A DNA stretch of 64,000 nt, taken from contig JAHHIC010000069.1 in assembly GCA_019359035.1 (NCBI GenBank), positions 1 to 64,000 on the forward strand, read 5' to 3'. The stretch is from Scytonematopsis contorta HA4267-MV1. GTDB taxonomy: Bacteria > Cyanobacteriota > Cyanobacteriia > Cyanobacteriales > Nostocaceae. The first letter of the stretch is position 1. Every line of letters starts with the position of its first letter. Under the pieces are notes generated by a model. That model saw nothing but the letters and a program-made list of their open reading frames with translations. It was not told the DNA's origin and made no database searches. A program made the position numbers and the translations under genes. This document shows positions 37,401-45,993 of this stretch, one piece after another.

Positions 37401-38030
37401 GACTCTCAAACGGGACAATGCTTAAAAACCTTTGTCGAACACACCCGTCCAGTACTTTCAGTGACTTTTAGCCCGGATGGAAAAATGATTGCCAGTTGTG
37501 GGGGACACTCAATTATCAAGCTATGGGATGTCGTGACCGGGGAATGCAATCGAACAATAAAAGAACAAGCTTCCTATACGATTGCTTTTAGTTCTAATGG
37601 CTACATTTTGGCTAGTGGAAATACTAGTGGTTTGGTCAAACTTTGGGATGTACGGGATGGTCAATGTACAGGTACGTTCGGTAAATATGGAAAACCGATA
37701 ATATCTATTGCTTTCAGTCCAGATGGAAAAATACTAGCTTGCGGTAGTTTTGATGGCACAGTGAATTTGTGGGATACGAAAACAAATCAATGTATCCAAA
37801 CCTTTGAAAATAAAATTGGTTCTGCGTGGTCGCTAGCTTTTAGCTCGGATGGTACGCAGCTTGCAGTTGGTGGAAATCAAGAGTTAATTGGGCTTTGGAA
37901 TGTTAATACAGGTGAATGTACCAATTTATTTAAAGGAAATAGACCATACGAAGGAATGAAAATAAAAGGTGTTACGGGTTTGACACCTGTGGTGATAGCT
38001 AATGCTAAAGCATTGGGTGCTCGTGGGTAA
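34461..38030 (+). CDS. NB-ARC ATPase with C-terminal WD40 propellers (STAND sensor)
   Basis: 1189 residues. Residues 1-85 form a helical, HTH-like domain (GIPYTIEALSELTQLDPATV, RRTLERYF) of the type that precedes many cyanobacterial STAND proteins. The NB-ARC domain (about 115-400) has Walker A GIGGIGKTT at 143-151 and Walker B LLVFDNLE at 218-225. A short pentapeptide-like bridge (LQANLQNCSLNHVDFTNSHF) precedes about fourteen WD40 repeats from ~565 to the end (repeated SPDGK, GSxDRTVKVWD). Such proteins switch on ATP exchange when the propellers bind a ligand. No enzymatic effector domain is visible, so it may signal through a partner. Confidence 0.88.
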   Translation: MAGQARGKRGVVLTNQGWERLQKVQQDWENHQNLGIPYTIEALSELTQLDPATVSKVLHREIGVDRRTLERYFRTFALELCKADYTKPDIVSEKSPEVNYPRQNRLSWGEAPDVSIFYGRNSELDVLKRWIVDDRCRLITLFGIGGIGKTTLSVKIVQNLTEDFDFLLWLSLRNAPPALEVVANIVQFLSNGEETDLPKNITQRINYLLEYLQNKRCLLVFDNLEAIFYGGDYAGNYLEGYEGYREIFQRIGETSHQSCLLITSREKPKEIAAMEGSQLPVRSLQLNGLDISAIKNIFHTKGISVNTDADLEKLIINYRGNPLYLKIIATTVLDLFNGKISDFASQGITIFGDVRNLIKQQFNRLSDLEKSLVYWLAINREPIELILLKEDLLSPLSQYEIIEVLESLYRRSLIEKNTNSFTLQPAIMEYVTVDFTERVSQEIVSKQISLFQSHALIKATAPDYIQEIQIRFLLTPIIEKLQLLLGNANRIEAHLQNIINDFRGKSPYSTGYVAGNIINILSQILLKINNQDFSHLTILQANLQNCSLNHVDFTNSHFAKSVFTNTFDIIFSLAFSSDDELLITGSIDGILCLWKWRENQQIFQQKAHNTIIESVTFSPDCQRVASSSRDKTVKIWDVATSQCIFTLNSPNNSIVKNIEFSQDGNKLLGYTENKVICWDINTGDCNTLAETNSRIYSMSISAHHNILAFGCADGSINIFNLDVCEIVNKLDTNSGVILSVKITDNDKIIASSLIDKTLKIWDIAMGDCIQILQAQSYNFSLISISNDGHILATGSGEKIIKIWDVNKGNYLQSLEGHLSEINTIAFSNKNKILATGSVDRTIKLWDTITGKCLKTLQGRTDFVHSVTFNRDAKILASGSQHKIHLWDLNSGECITTLSDYQNWLYSLAFSPDGQMLACGNIGNGNNIIRLWLVNSLDKANPQQVPNQILQGHTDSIWSIAFSPDSKIIVSGSSDRTVKVWDSQTGQCLKTFVEHTRPVLSVTFSPDGKMIASCGGHSIIKLWDVVTGECNRTIKEQASYTIAFSSNGYILASGNTSGLVKLWDVRDGQCTGTFGKYGKPIISIAFSPDGKILACGSFDGTVNLWDTKTNQCIQTFENKIGSAWSLAFSSDGTQLAVGGNQELIGLWNVNTGECTNLFKGNRPYEGMKIKGVTGLTPVVIANAKALGARG

Positions 38031-38033
38031 CCG

Positions 38034-38153
38034 GCGCTACGTCGTGAAAATCCCGAATGCGTTCTCTACTTGGCTGTGCCAGATTTAACTTATAACAGCT
38101 TCTTTCAGCTTGATTTTCCAGTTCCAGACAACAGCCTGGAAGCGAAATTGTGA
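38034..38153 (+). pseudogene. C-terminal fragment of a XisH gene
   Basis: Right after the WD40 gene, a frame reads ALRRENPECVLYLAVPDLTY, then NSFFQLDFPVPDNSLEAKL and stop. It aligns with ALRRREAERILYLAVP...FFQLDFP of the intact XisH at 30848. The first two-thirds of the gene are gone. This shows a second XisH/XisI locus once stood here. Confidence 0.82.
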
Positions 38154-38180
38154 TTTTTAAGTCAAACTTTTAACGTAAAT

Positions 38181-41100
38181 TTAGCTATTTTTATTTTGCA
38201 GGCTCTCTATTTTTTCTATCAAGAGACGAACTTGAGCGGGTTTGTTACGGAACCAATCTGTTGACCAAATTCGATGAATTTTCCAGCCAAGCCTTTCAAG
38301 CACTTGTTGTCTGAGACGGTCGCGGTCTCTAGCAGTAGGTGAACTATGGTAGGATGCACCATCGCATTCGACCCCCAGCAAAAATTCTCCTGGGTGATTT
38401 TTGTTGACGACTGCTAGGTCAATTCGATACCCCGAACATCCAACTTGAGTGCAAATAGTATATCCCCGTTCTACCAAGCTGTGGTAAACATCTTCTTCAA
38501 ATGGTGAGTCGAATTTAAGTTCATCAGTATAAAAATTACCTTCAAGTCTTTCGCCACCACTTGCTGCGTATTCTAGGTAATCTCTTAACAATGTTATACC
38601 TTCACTTTTTGTGCGTGTTAAATCGATATCACCAGCCAAGAGGGAAGATACTAATGTAATTTTGCTTTTTGCTCGTGTAATAGCTACATTCAGTCGTCGC
38701 TCTCCACCTTGCTTTATGATTGGACCAAAATTAAGGTAAAGTTTACCGTCAGAGTCACGAGCATAGCCAACACTGAGTAAAATCGCATCTCGCTCATCAC
38801 CCTGGACATTTTCCAGTGCTTTGAGAAAAAATTGAGGTGAGTTATCACTGCAAAATATCTCAAAATCGGGGTAGTCTTTTCCCAAAATCTCAATTTGCTC
38901 TTGTATCGCATTAGCTTGAGTTTCGCTAAATGCAATAATACCAAGAGATTCGTTAGGGGCCCTTTGAAAATGTTCTAGGGCTAATTTAGCAACAACTTTT
39001 GCCTCTCGTGGATTATCTCTGCGTCCACCTCGGTCGTAAATACCATCCGGAACATGCTTAAACCATACTCCCAAATTTGGGTTTTGAACTGGATTGGGAA
39101 ATGTTATTAATTTAGAGTCATAAAAATGTCTATTGGAGAAAGCTATCAAACGCTCATCCTGACTGCGATAATGCCATTTAAGCATGTGAGAAAACATAAA
39201 AAGTCGGCATTCATCTAAAACGCTTTCATAGCTTGTATTATCCTCATCATCTAAATTATCTTCGTTATCTCCAGTTGCGAAGAAGGATGTAGGCGGAAGT
39301 TGTTTGTTATCACCAATAACAATAACTTGGTCGGCACGAATAATCGAAGGAACAACATCTTCTGTGCGAAGCTGTGATGCTTCATCGAAAATCAGAACAT
39401 CAAAATGAACTATATCAGCATCAACATATTGACTAACTGATAGCGGACTCATCATCCAACAAGGTTTTAGAACTTTAACTAGATTTGGTATCCCTTTTTG
39501 TTTGTCATTAAGAAGTTTACGAATTGGCAAATGTTGCTTTTTCTTAGCGACTTCTCTTTTCAGTATTCGTAACTCAGCTTGTATAGTAGAGGCTTTTCCA
39601 TAATTTTGCCAGCGTCCCACATGAAGCTGTTTTAAACGTTCTCTAGCAGTATCAAGTTGATAACTATCAAGTTGAGAGAACTCTCGAATTTGCCGTTCGT
39701 GTACCTCAAGATTAAAATTCTTTAACTCTGGTTTTTGAGAAAGGATAGCATCAAGGCAGGTTTTATAAATAATTTTTTCCAGACATGCAAACCATTGTTT
39801 CGATTCTAAATTATTCTCACGTAAAGCATCAAGGAATTTTTGCGTTCCTAAACTTTCTAGCTTTCCGCAAGTTTCTTTGTAAGTTAACCATTCTTGAAAG
39901 TCGGTTAGGTCAGATTGAGCCAAGTTGAGGAAATTTGATAATTCTAAGAAAGAAATTTGATTTATTGGCTGGAAAGAATCTGTAATATCACTGGCGTTAA
40001 AGTGCGAAAGCAGAAAACCACATCCTTGCTTGATATTGTTATGAGTTAATTCAAAGCTTTTAACAAGTTCATTTATTTCGCGTCGCAGGGAGGTAGAATT
40101 TACAATCTGCTGTACAGAGTCAATATTTAGCGAGTAAGATTGTAAGGCAAGCAACCAGTTCAAGGCGTCTTCAATTACTTTTAACTCAGCTTCGCTAGAA
40201 ATTTGCGGATTAAACAAAAACCCAAAAACTTGACGAGCGGGGTAGTCAACTTGACTTAGCTTATTTCGTAAAACAACAATAGGATTAGGTTTATTGTCTC
40301 GCAAAGCATCTACAAATTCTTGAAGCCTTAATTTTTCTAGTTGTTCGGAAATTTCTCTGAAAGTCAACCATTTAGGAAAGTGTGGTAAGTCAGTTTTAAT
40401 TAAACTTAGAAAATTTACTAAGTCGGCAAACAAAATTTCATTATGAGGTAAATACTGTTCAATAATATCATGCTCATTAAAGTATACATTTAAAAAATCC
40501 ATCCCTTGTTGAAAAACTTCAGGAAATGATTCAAGTCTTTCAACCAAATTAGATAATTCGTAACGTAAAGAAGGGGAAGCTATAGTTCGACGAACAGAAT
40601 CATGAGACAGTGAATAATTTTGCAAGCTAGTTAGCCAACTTAAAGCTTGTTCAATTTTGATTAGTTCTGACTCACGAGAAAATTCGGGATTAAATAAAGA
40701 CCCAAAAATCTGACGAGCAGGATAGTCGTTTTTATATAGTTCATTTCTTGCTGCTTGTACTTGAACAGCTTTTGATAAATCACGTTTTAATTCGTTAAAT
40801 GAAATCTGTCCCTCTTGAATGCGTAGTTTCTTCAGATACTTAACATCTTCTCTGTATTTGGCATGAAAAATTCTAATAATCCAAAAGCGATTATATCTTT
40901 GAAATCTATTATTCAAAGCTGGTAATTCTGAAGAGAATAATTCAGAGCGGTATTTTTGTTTTAGAACTGGTTCATTTTCTTCTAAAAACTCAACATTTAT
41001 TTTTAACGACGTGAAGGCATTCTCAGCACTTAAAGCATTTACTTCTGCCAAATTTTCAGGGAAATCAGATGGAGCTTTCAATATATGTTTAATAGCTAAA

Positions 41101-43109
41101 ACAGCTGCTTCTACATCTTCCAGATTTAATAATGGCTGAATTTTTAAAATAGTTTGAAGACGTTGGCTATCAGTTTGTAGAAGAGAAATAGCTTGTTGAA
41201 AATTATCTATTTTCTTGGTTAGCTCTAATTCTAGGGTCTCTGAGCAAGACTGCAATTTACTTTTTACCCAAATAGTGGCTACTTCTTCTCTCAAAAATGA
41301 TACAAACGAAGAAAGCTGTTCCAGTAAATTTAGTCCTTGTTGCGAAGGCTTCTTTTTCTCAATTTCTTGAAAGTCTTGTTTCAAAATAGCAAAAGCATTT
41401 TGAGCAATTGAAACATCTGTGCTCAGCCAATTTTCTGGCAGATTTAGTGGAGCTTGTGATATATGAAACAAGGCTGGGTAATAAGTTTCTAGAGACTCTA
41501 AATTATATAAAGGTTGAATTTGCAGCCTTGCTTGTAGCTGTTGACTAAGATTTTGGATAGAAATAATTGCTTGCTGGAATTCTCCTATTTTCTCTCTAAT
41601 TTCCAATTCAAGCTCATAGGAGTAAATCTCAAGAAAGCTTTTTGCCCAAACAGTAGTTTTCTCTCCTTTAAAGAAAGAGATAAATTGTGCCAACTGGTTC
41701 AACAAACCTTCTGCTTCTTGCAATCTACTTATAGTCCATTGGTTGAAGTTAGGAAATATAACATTTATATCTGGAATTCCTTCACGCTCTTTTTTCAAAA
41801 GCTCACCAAATATCTCAAATGGCGACTTGTCTAGAGGCTTTTCCTTCGCATGTAAACTTGTCTGATATAAGTTGATTAATTGACGATTAGAAGCAAATCT
41901 CTCAAAGAATAGATTGTGATTTTCTGTGCTAGATATTTGGGAAAGATAATCGATAGTTTTGTCTAAATTATTTACAAGTACCCGTTTATTAGTTGTACCA
42001 CTGTGGTGAAGATTCAGACATATATGGTCTAAACCACATTCTGCCATGCGCTTATAAACGACACTTAATGCTGTTTCTTTTTCTGCAACTAGTAGAACTG
42101 ATTTACCCTCACCAATAAGTTCAGCCATCATATTTACAATTGTTTGGCTCTTACCTGTTCCTGGTGGACCTTGGACAACAAAGCTCGAACCACTTTTAGC
42201 AGCTTCTATCACAACTTGCTGGCTAGAATCAGCATCCAGAATTTGAAATATTTTTTCCGGTTTAACGAGCGAATCTAAAGTAGATGCTGGTGGTGGTTCT
42301 CTAAAGTTGGACTGGTAGCTAGTTAAATCTCCACTGATTGCTTGTAAAATCGGGTGAGACAAAATTCGAGCTTCATTTTCAATTATGTCCCTAACCATGG
42401 CAGCTTTGGCATAAGAAAACAGTGAGATATATACATTATCTTTAATTTGCCAAGTTGTTTGTTTTGCTATAAGTTCGCGAATTTGAGCGATTATTTCGTT
42501 GTAATTTAGTTCTTGTAAAGTTTCTGGGTCTGGAAACTCAATCCCAAAGGTTTGCTTTAACTTTTGTGCCAACGTTGGATTTAATATCACCTCTTCTTCT
42601 AAGGCAGATATTTTATATGCATCTCGTCTGGGTTCTTTAATTAACTCTACAGGAATTAAAATGAGTGGCGAGATTAAAGCCTCCTCTGGTTTATCTTTGT
42701 CATACCAAGCCAGCGTTCCCAATGCAAGAAATAAGCTGTTTACCCCTCGCTCCTCAAATGACAGTCGCGCTTCCGTACGTAGTTTCTTCAGTCGCTTGAG
42801 TTGTTCGCTACCTGTTTGACGAGTAATTAATTCGAGAGGATTTTTTTCTGCTGGTAACGCTTTAATTTTTTTTGATAGGACAATATCTTGATACTCGCTA
42901 TCAAGCATAGGAAAAATGAGCGTTTTCTTCGCGAATATAAGATTTTGGAAGAGAATATCTGGTTCCTCTGTTAATATCTCCAAAGTTCGAGGACTATCTT
43001 GCTTAAACTTGATGAGAGGATTTCGTTTCCCCAAATCAGCCAATCCAGCTTTCCACTTTGCAATCTTTTGAATAAGCTTTTGCTGAAAGTCCAAAGCTGG
43101 TTGCTGCAT
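38181..43109 (-). CDS. DUF4011-type SF1 helicase with C-terminal Vsr/MTES_1575-like nuclease
   Basis: About 1642 residues from ATG 43109 (AGAAGAGAG upstream); an ATG at 43148 adds 13 (numbering here counts from that one). N-terminal DUF4011-like KWKAGLADLGKRNPLIKF; helicase motif I GPPGTGKS at 327-334; a long helical insert 430-1200; motif II LIFDEASQ at 1252-1259; III VIGDNKQLPP; V NVQGDERDAILLSVGY; VI RRLNVAITRAK near 1484-1494. The nuclease at ~1548-1640 shows RIDLAVV, LGVECDGASYH and GWKIHRIWSTDWF, the Vsr/DUF559-type fold. Proteins of this build occur in anti-phage loci; defence is inferred. The insert contains two internal tandem duplications. Confidence 0.85.
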   Translation of the reverse strand: MQQPALDFQQKLIQKIAKWKAGLADLGKRNPLIKFKQDSPRTLEILTEEPDILFQNLIFAKKTLIFPMLDSEYQDIVLSKKIKALPAEKNPLELITRQTGSEQLKRLKKLRTEARLSFEERGVNSLFLALGTLAWYDKDKPEEALISPLILIPVELIKEPRRDAYKISALEEEVILNPTLAQKLKQTFGIEFPDPETLQELNYNEIIAQIRELIAKQTTWQIKDNVYISLFSYAKAAMVRDIIENEARILSHPILQAISGDLTSYQSNFREPPPASTLDSLVKPEKIFQILDADSSQQVVIEAAKSGSSFVVQGPPGTGKSQTIVNMMAELIGEGKSVLLVAEKETALSVVYKRMAECGLDHICLNLHHSGTTNKRVLVNNLDKTIDYLSQISSTENHNLFFERFASNRQLINLYQTSLHAKEKPLDKSPFEIFGELLKKEREGIPDINVIFPNFNQWTISRLQEAEGLLNQLAQFISFFKGEKTTVWAKSFLEIYSYELELEIREKIGEFQQAIISIQNLSQQLQARLQIQPLYNLESLETYYPALFHISQAPLNLPENWLSTDVSIAQNAFAILKQDFQEIEKKKPSQQGLNLLEQLSSFVSFLREEVATIWVKSKLQSCSETLELELTKKIDNFQQAISLLQTDSQRLQTILKIQPLLNLEDVEAAVLAIKHILKAPSDFPENLAEVNALSAENAFTSLKINVEFLEENEPVLKQKYRSELFSSELPALNNRFQRYNRFWIIRIFHAKYREDVKYLKKLRIQEGQISFNELKRDLSKAVQVQAARNELYKNDYPARQIFGSLFNPEFSRESELIKIEQALSWLTSLQNYSLSHDSVRRTIASPSLRYELSNLVERLESFPEVFQQGMDFLNVYFNEHDIIEQYLPHNEILFADLVNFLSLIKTDLPHFPKWLTFREISEQLEKLRLQEFVDALRDNKPNPIVVLRNKLSQVDYPARQVFGFLFNPQISSEAELKVIEDALNWLLALQSYSLNIDSVQQIVNSTSLRREINELVKSFELTHNNIKQGCGFLLSHFNASDITDSFQPINQISFLELSNFLNLAQSDLTDFQEWLTYKETCGKLESLGTQKFLDALRENNLESKQWFACLEKIIYKTCLDAILSQKPELKNFNLEVHERQIREFSQLDSYQLDTARERLKQLHVGRWQNYGKASTIQAELRILKREVAKKKQHLPIRKLLNDKQKGIPNLVKVLKPCWMMSPLSVSQYVDADIVHFDVLIFDEASQLRTEDVVPSIIRADQVIVIGDNKQLPPTSFFATGDNEDNLDDEDNTSYESVLDECRLFMFSHMLKWHYRSQDERLIAFSNRHFYDSKLITFPNPVQNPNLGVWFKHVPDGIYDRGGRRDNPREAKVVAKLALEHFQRAPNESLGIIAFSETQANAIQEQIEILGKDYPDFEIFCSDNSPQFFLKALENVQGDERDAILLSVGYARDSDGKLYLNFGPIIKQGGERRLNVAITRAKSKITLVSSLLAGDIDLTRTKSEGITLLRDYLEYAASGGERLEGNFYTDELKFDSPFEEDVYHSLVERGYTICTQVGCSGYRIDLAVVNKNHPGEFLLGVECDGASYHSSPTARDRDRLRQQVLERLGWKIHRIWSTDWFRNKPAQVRLLIEKIESLQNKNS

Positions 43110-43792
43110 ATCCGCTCTCTTCTTGTAATTAGACCTGTACTGAAACATTGTAGCTATTTTAGCTAAATAGTGTTTGTCTAAAAAAATACTTTATAAACAA
43201 ATAAAGATGTCTATTATTCCTTTATCTCTAAATCAGTATCAGGAAAAATCTAGCGGTATTCTGTATCGATAAGTGTCAGGAAAATCTATTTTTACCATAA
43301 TAGTGTATAATTTATAACTTCATTAAAACCCTAATGGGACACCTACTAGCGGCAAAACCTCGTGGGTAAGCGTGGTGTCTCACAGTTATCAATAAGGGTA
43401 AAACTTCACCCCAGCCTTTAAAATTCATCGAACTCACACCAAATGAAAATAAAAAATTGTAGCGTGAGGGCGCATATTTAATTTTTTAATTTTCGGAGAT
43501 GTGTATTAGAACGACAGAAAATTTCCAAAACTTACCTCTAAAAAAACAAACCTTCAGTTTCCAATACAAAATATGCCCCCAGACAGTTACAGCACCTTTA
43601 CATAGGTGACAAAAATACCAATTTCAATCATTTGTTTTATCGCTGTAGCAAGATTTTGATACTAGCGCAAGATTCCGAAAGATTTTCCCTCAAGATTTCT
43701 TTAACTTATATATATAATCACGAGATAACACGAGATAATCACAAACTAAGCACTAGCAAATCACGTATATCTCATACTTATTTACAGACATT
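43110..43792. other. long leader region with a gene-tail relic
   Basis: Divergent genes flank this stretch. 43305-43360 is about 80% identical to 33309-33363, which codes for the tail of the SnoaL-like gene (minus strand, reading GFAASRCP...). The rest is AT-rich with no gene recognised. Confidence 0.6.
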
Positions 43793-45148
43793 ATGACCTC
43801 AATATCTCTAAAATCCAACTTAAAAAAAGAAATCCGAGAATTTATCCAACTAGCAGTACCTCTAGCCAGTGCTCAGGTAGCACAATCGATGACCGGTTTT
43901 ATAGATACGGTAATGATGGGTCGCTTAGGACAAGAATCTCTTGCTGCTGGGGGATTAGCTTCGTTAACTTTTGTTGTGTTATTAAGCATAGCCAGTGGTG
44001 TTGTTATGGGGGTTAGTCCCCTTGTTGCCGAAGCTTATGGTGCAGGTAAAAAGACGCGAATCGAGCAAATAGGACGTCAGGGATTATGGTTATCGCTGCT
44101 GATTGCTATACCCATGATGTTCCTAGTTGGGCACATGGATACTTTAATGATTAAATTTGGGCAAGCAGTAAACATCGTCACTCTAGCCAATAGCTACTTA
44201 GATGTGATGCTGTGGGGATTATTTCCTGCGGTGGGATTTGCAATGCTGCGGGGTGTCGTCTCTGGACTTTCCCAAGCTCGTCCGATAATGGCAATTGTGA
44301 TTGGGGGAACGCTGTTTAATATTGTTGGAAATTACACTCTAGGATACGGTAAATTTGGCTTTCCCCAGATGGGAATAGCGGGTTTAGCTTTATCAAGCGC
44401 CCTTACTCACTGGATAATGTTTTTGTCTTTAGCCATTTATATACTAAAACACGAACAACTAGAAAATTACCGTTTGTTTCAAAACTTACATCATATAAGA
44501 CCAACAATTCTCCAAGAGCTATTGTGGATTGGCGCTCCAATAGGGGTTGCAGCAGCTTTAGAAAATGGGATGTTTGCAGTTGTTACTTACCTCATGGGTA
44601 TATTAGGAACTGACGTACTCGCAGCGCATCAAATTGTCTTGCAAACAATTATCGTCATTTTTATGGTTCCCCTAGGTATGTCTTTTGCAACCACGGTTCG
44701 TGTCGGTCAATGGTTGGGACAAGAGAACAAAGAAGGTATGCGACGAGCTGGTTATGTCAGCATATCGAGTGCAGTAATATTTATGACCTTAATGGCTATA
44801 GTACTCCTTACCCATTCGCGGCAAGTTATTGGGCTGTATTTAGATATTAACAATCCAGAAAATGCCAAAGTATTAGCCTTAGCAACCCCAATGTTAACAG
44901 TCGCAGCTTTCGCACAGATATTAGATAGCGTACAAAAAACTACCTATGGCGCATTACAAGGATTACAAGATACCCGCGTACCAGTAATTTTGGGCTTGTT
45001 GGCTTTTTGGGGAATTGGCTTAACTAGTGGTTATTTGCTGGGGTTCCACTTTGGTTTTGGTGGTACAGGTTTGTGGTTGGGGCAATCGGTAGGTGTCGCA
45101 GTTTCCGCTATATGCTTTATCTCGCGTTTTCGCAAATTGGTGAGGTAA
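43793..45148 (+). CDS. MATE family efflux transporter
   Basis: 451 residues with about twelve membrane segments in two related halves. The N-terminus EFIQLAVPLASAQVAQSMTG is followed by FIDTVMMGRLGQESLAAGGL, the hallmark of the NorM/DinF family; the second half has PIGVAAALENGMFAVVTYLM and ALQGLQDTRVPVI. It should export cationic or amphipathic compounds using a Na+ or H+ gradient. A broken epimerase-like gene follows 17 bases later and may once have been co-transcribed. Confidence 0.9.
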   Translation: MTSISLKSNLKKEIREFIQLAVPLASAQVAQSMTGFIDTVMMGRLGQESLAAGGLASLTFVVLLSIASGVVMGVSPLVAEAYGAGKKTRIEQIGRQGLWLSLLIAIPMMFLVGHMDTLMIKFGQAVNIVTLANSYLDVMLWGLFPAVGFAMLRGVVSGLSQARPIMAIVIGGTLFNIVGNYTLGYGKFGFPQMGIAGLALSSALTHWIMFLSLAIYILKHEQLENYRLFQNLHHIRPTILQELLWIGAPIGVAAALENGMFAVVTYLMGILGTDVLAAHQIVLQTIIVIFMVPLGMSFATTVRVGQWLGQENKEGMRRAGYVSISSAVIFMTLMAIVLLTHSRQVIGLYLDINNPENAKVLALATPMLTVAAFAQILDSVQKTTYGALQGLQDTRVPVILGLLAFWGIGLTSGYLLGFHFGFGGTGLWLGQSVGVAVSAICFISRFRKLVR

Positions 45149-45165
45149 TTTTGGTGAGGTAATCT

Positions 45166-45482
45166 ATGAAAGTCTTTTTGACGGGAGCAACGGGTTACAT
45201 TGGTGCTGTCGTTGCCGAGAAACTTCAAGCCGCAGACACCATATAATAGGACTGACTCGAACCGAGACAGTTGCCAAAATTCATTGTGTTTCAGATGACG
45301 ATAGCGACAACACATTAGTACCATTCTCTACCGAACAGTCCATTTCTGCCGCTTTGTTGGGGAAAGAAAAGGAATTTGTAGAATCAATTGTTAGCTTCGG
45401 CGAAAGCTATGGTGCAATAGTATATGAAGACCACCGTCTATTTGTTGATGCTTTCCGCAACAATCGCTTTCCAGGATTGTAA
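45166..45482 (+). pseudogene. broken NAD(P)-binding epimerase-like gene
   Basis: ATG 45166 (GAGG upstream) opens MKVFLTGATGYIGAVVAEKL, the Rossmann start of an extended SDR, but stops at 45244-45246. In another frame it continues IGLTRTETVAK, as the family expects, then goes straight into IHCVSDDDSDNTLVPF...FRNNRFPGL and TAA at 45480-45482, which I cannot place. A frameshift and a large internal deletion are the simplest explanation. Confidence 0.7.
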
Positions 45483-45993
45483 CTAAAAAGTTTATCGTGC
45501 AAAAGTAGTAATCAAAAATAGGAAAAGATTAATATCCTACCATACATTCTTTGATGGATTTGTAGTAAAAAATTTATAACTCCGTAGCAAGCAATGCCTT
45601 TACCATAAACCATACTATAAACCATCAAAGATTATGTGGCACACCCCGAAAAAGACACAGAGTCAACAGCCTACATACTAGTACATGAAGGCAGAAGTAC
45701 GGAGGCAGAGGGCAGAAGGCGCAAAAGCTTTTTTCTGTTACTAATGGTCTATTTATTTCCGCCGATGCGTACTAGAAGTACCCTCAAGGGTATCGTCAGA
45801 GTTTCATATATTCTGTTAAATTAAGAACACAGAAAAGTTTCATGTATCAAAAAAATAACTAAAGTAAAGTACTTAAATTAGGGACATCTAAGGCTGAATG
45901 AGAGCTAATTATCAACCCAGACATAAAAAGGGTTTCACCTCAAATTGTAAGTTTTGACACGCTGAAAAGTCGTAGTAAGGAACTAATATTAAT
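45483..45993. other. intergenic region, no convincing gene
   Basis: TCTTTGATGG (45548-45557) and CCATCAAAGA (45622-45631) form an inverted repeat. A 62-codon frame at 45636-45824 is low-complexity (GGCAGAAG-type units) and has no ribosome-binding site. A promoter for the next gene is expected near the end. Confidence 0.55.

Noticed and set aside
45636-45824. 62-codon open frame
   Set aside because: Built on GGCAGAAG-type low-complexity DNA, with no ribosome-binding site.
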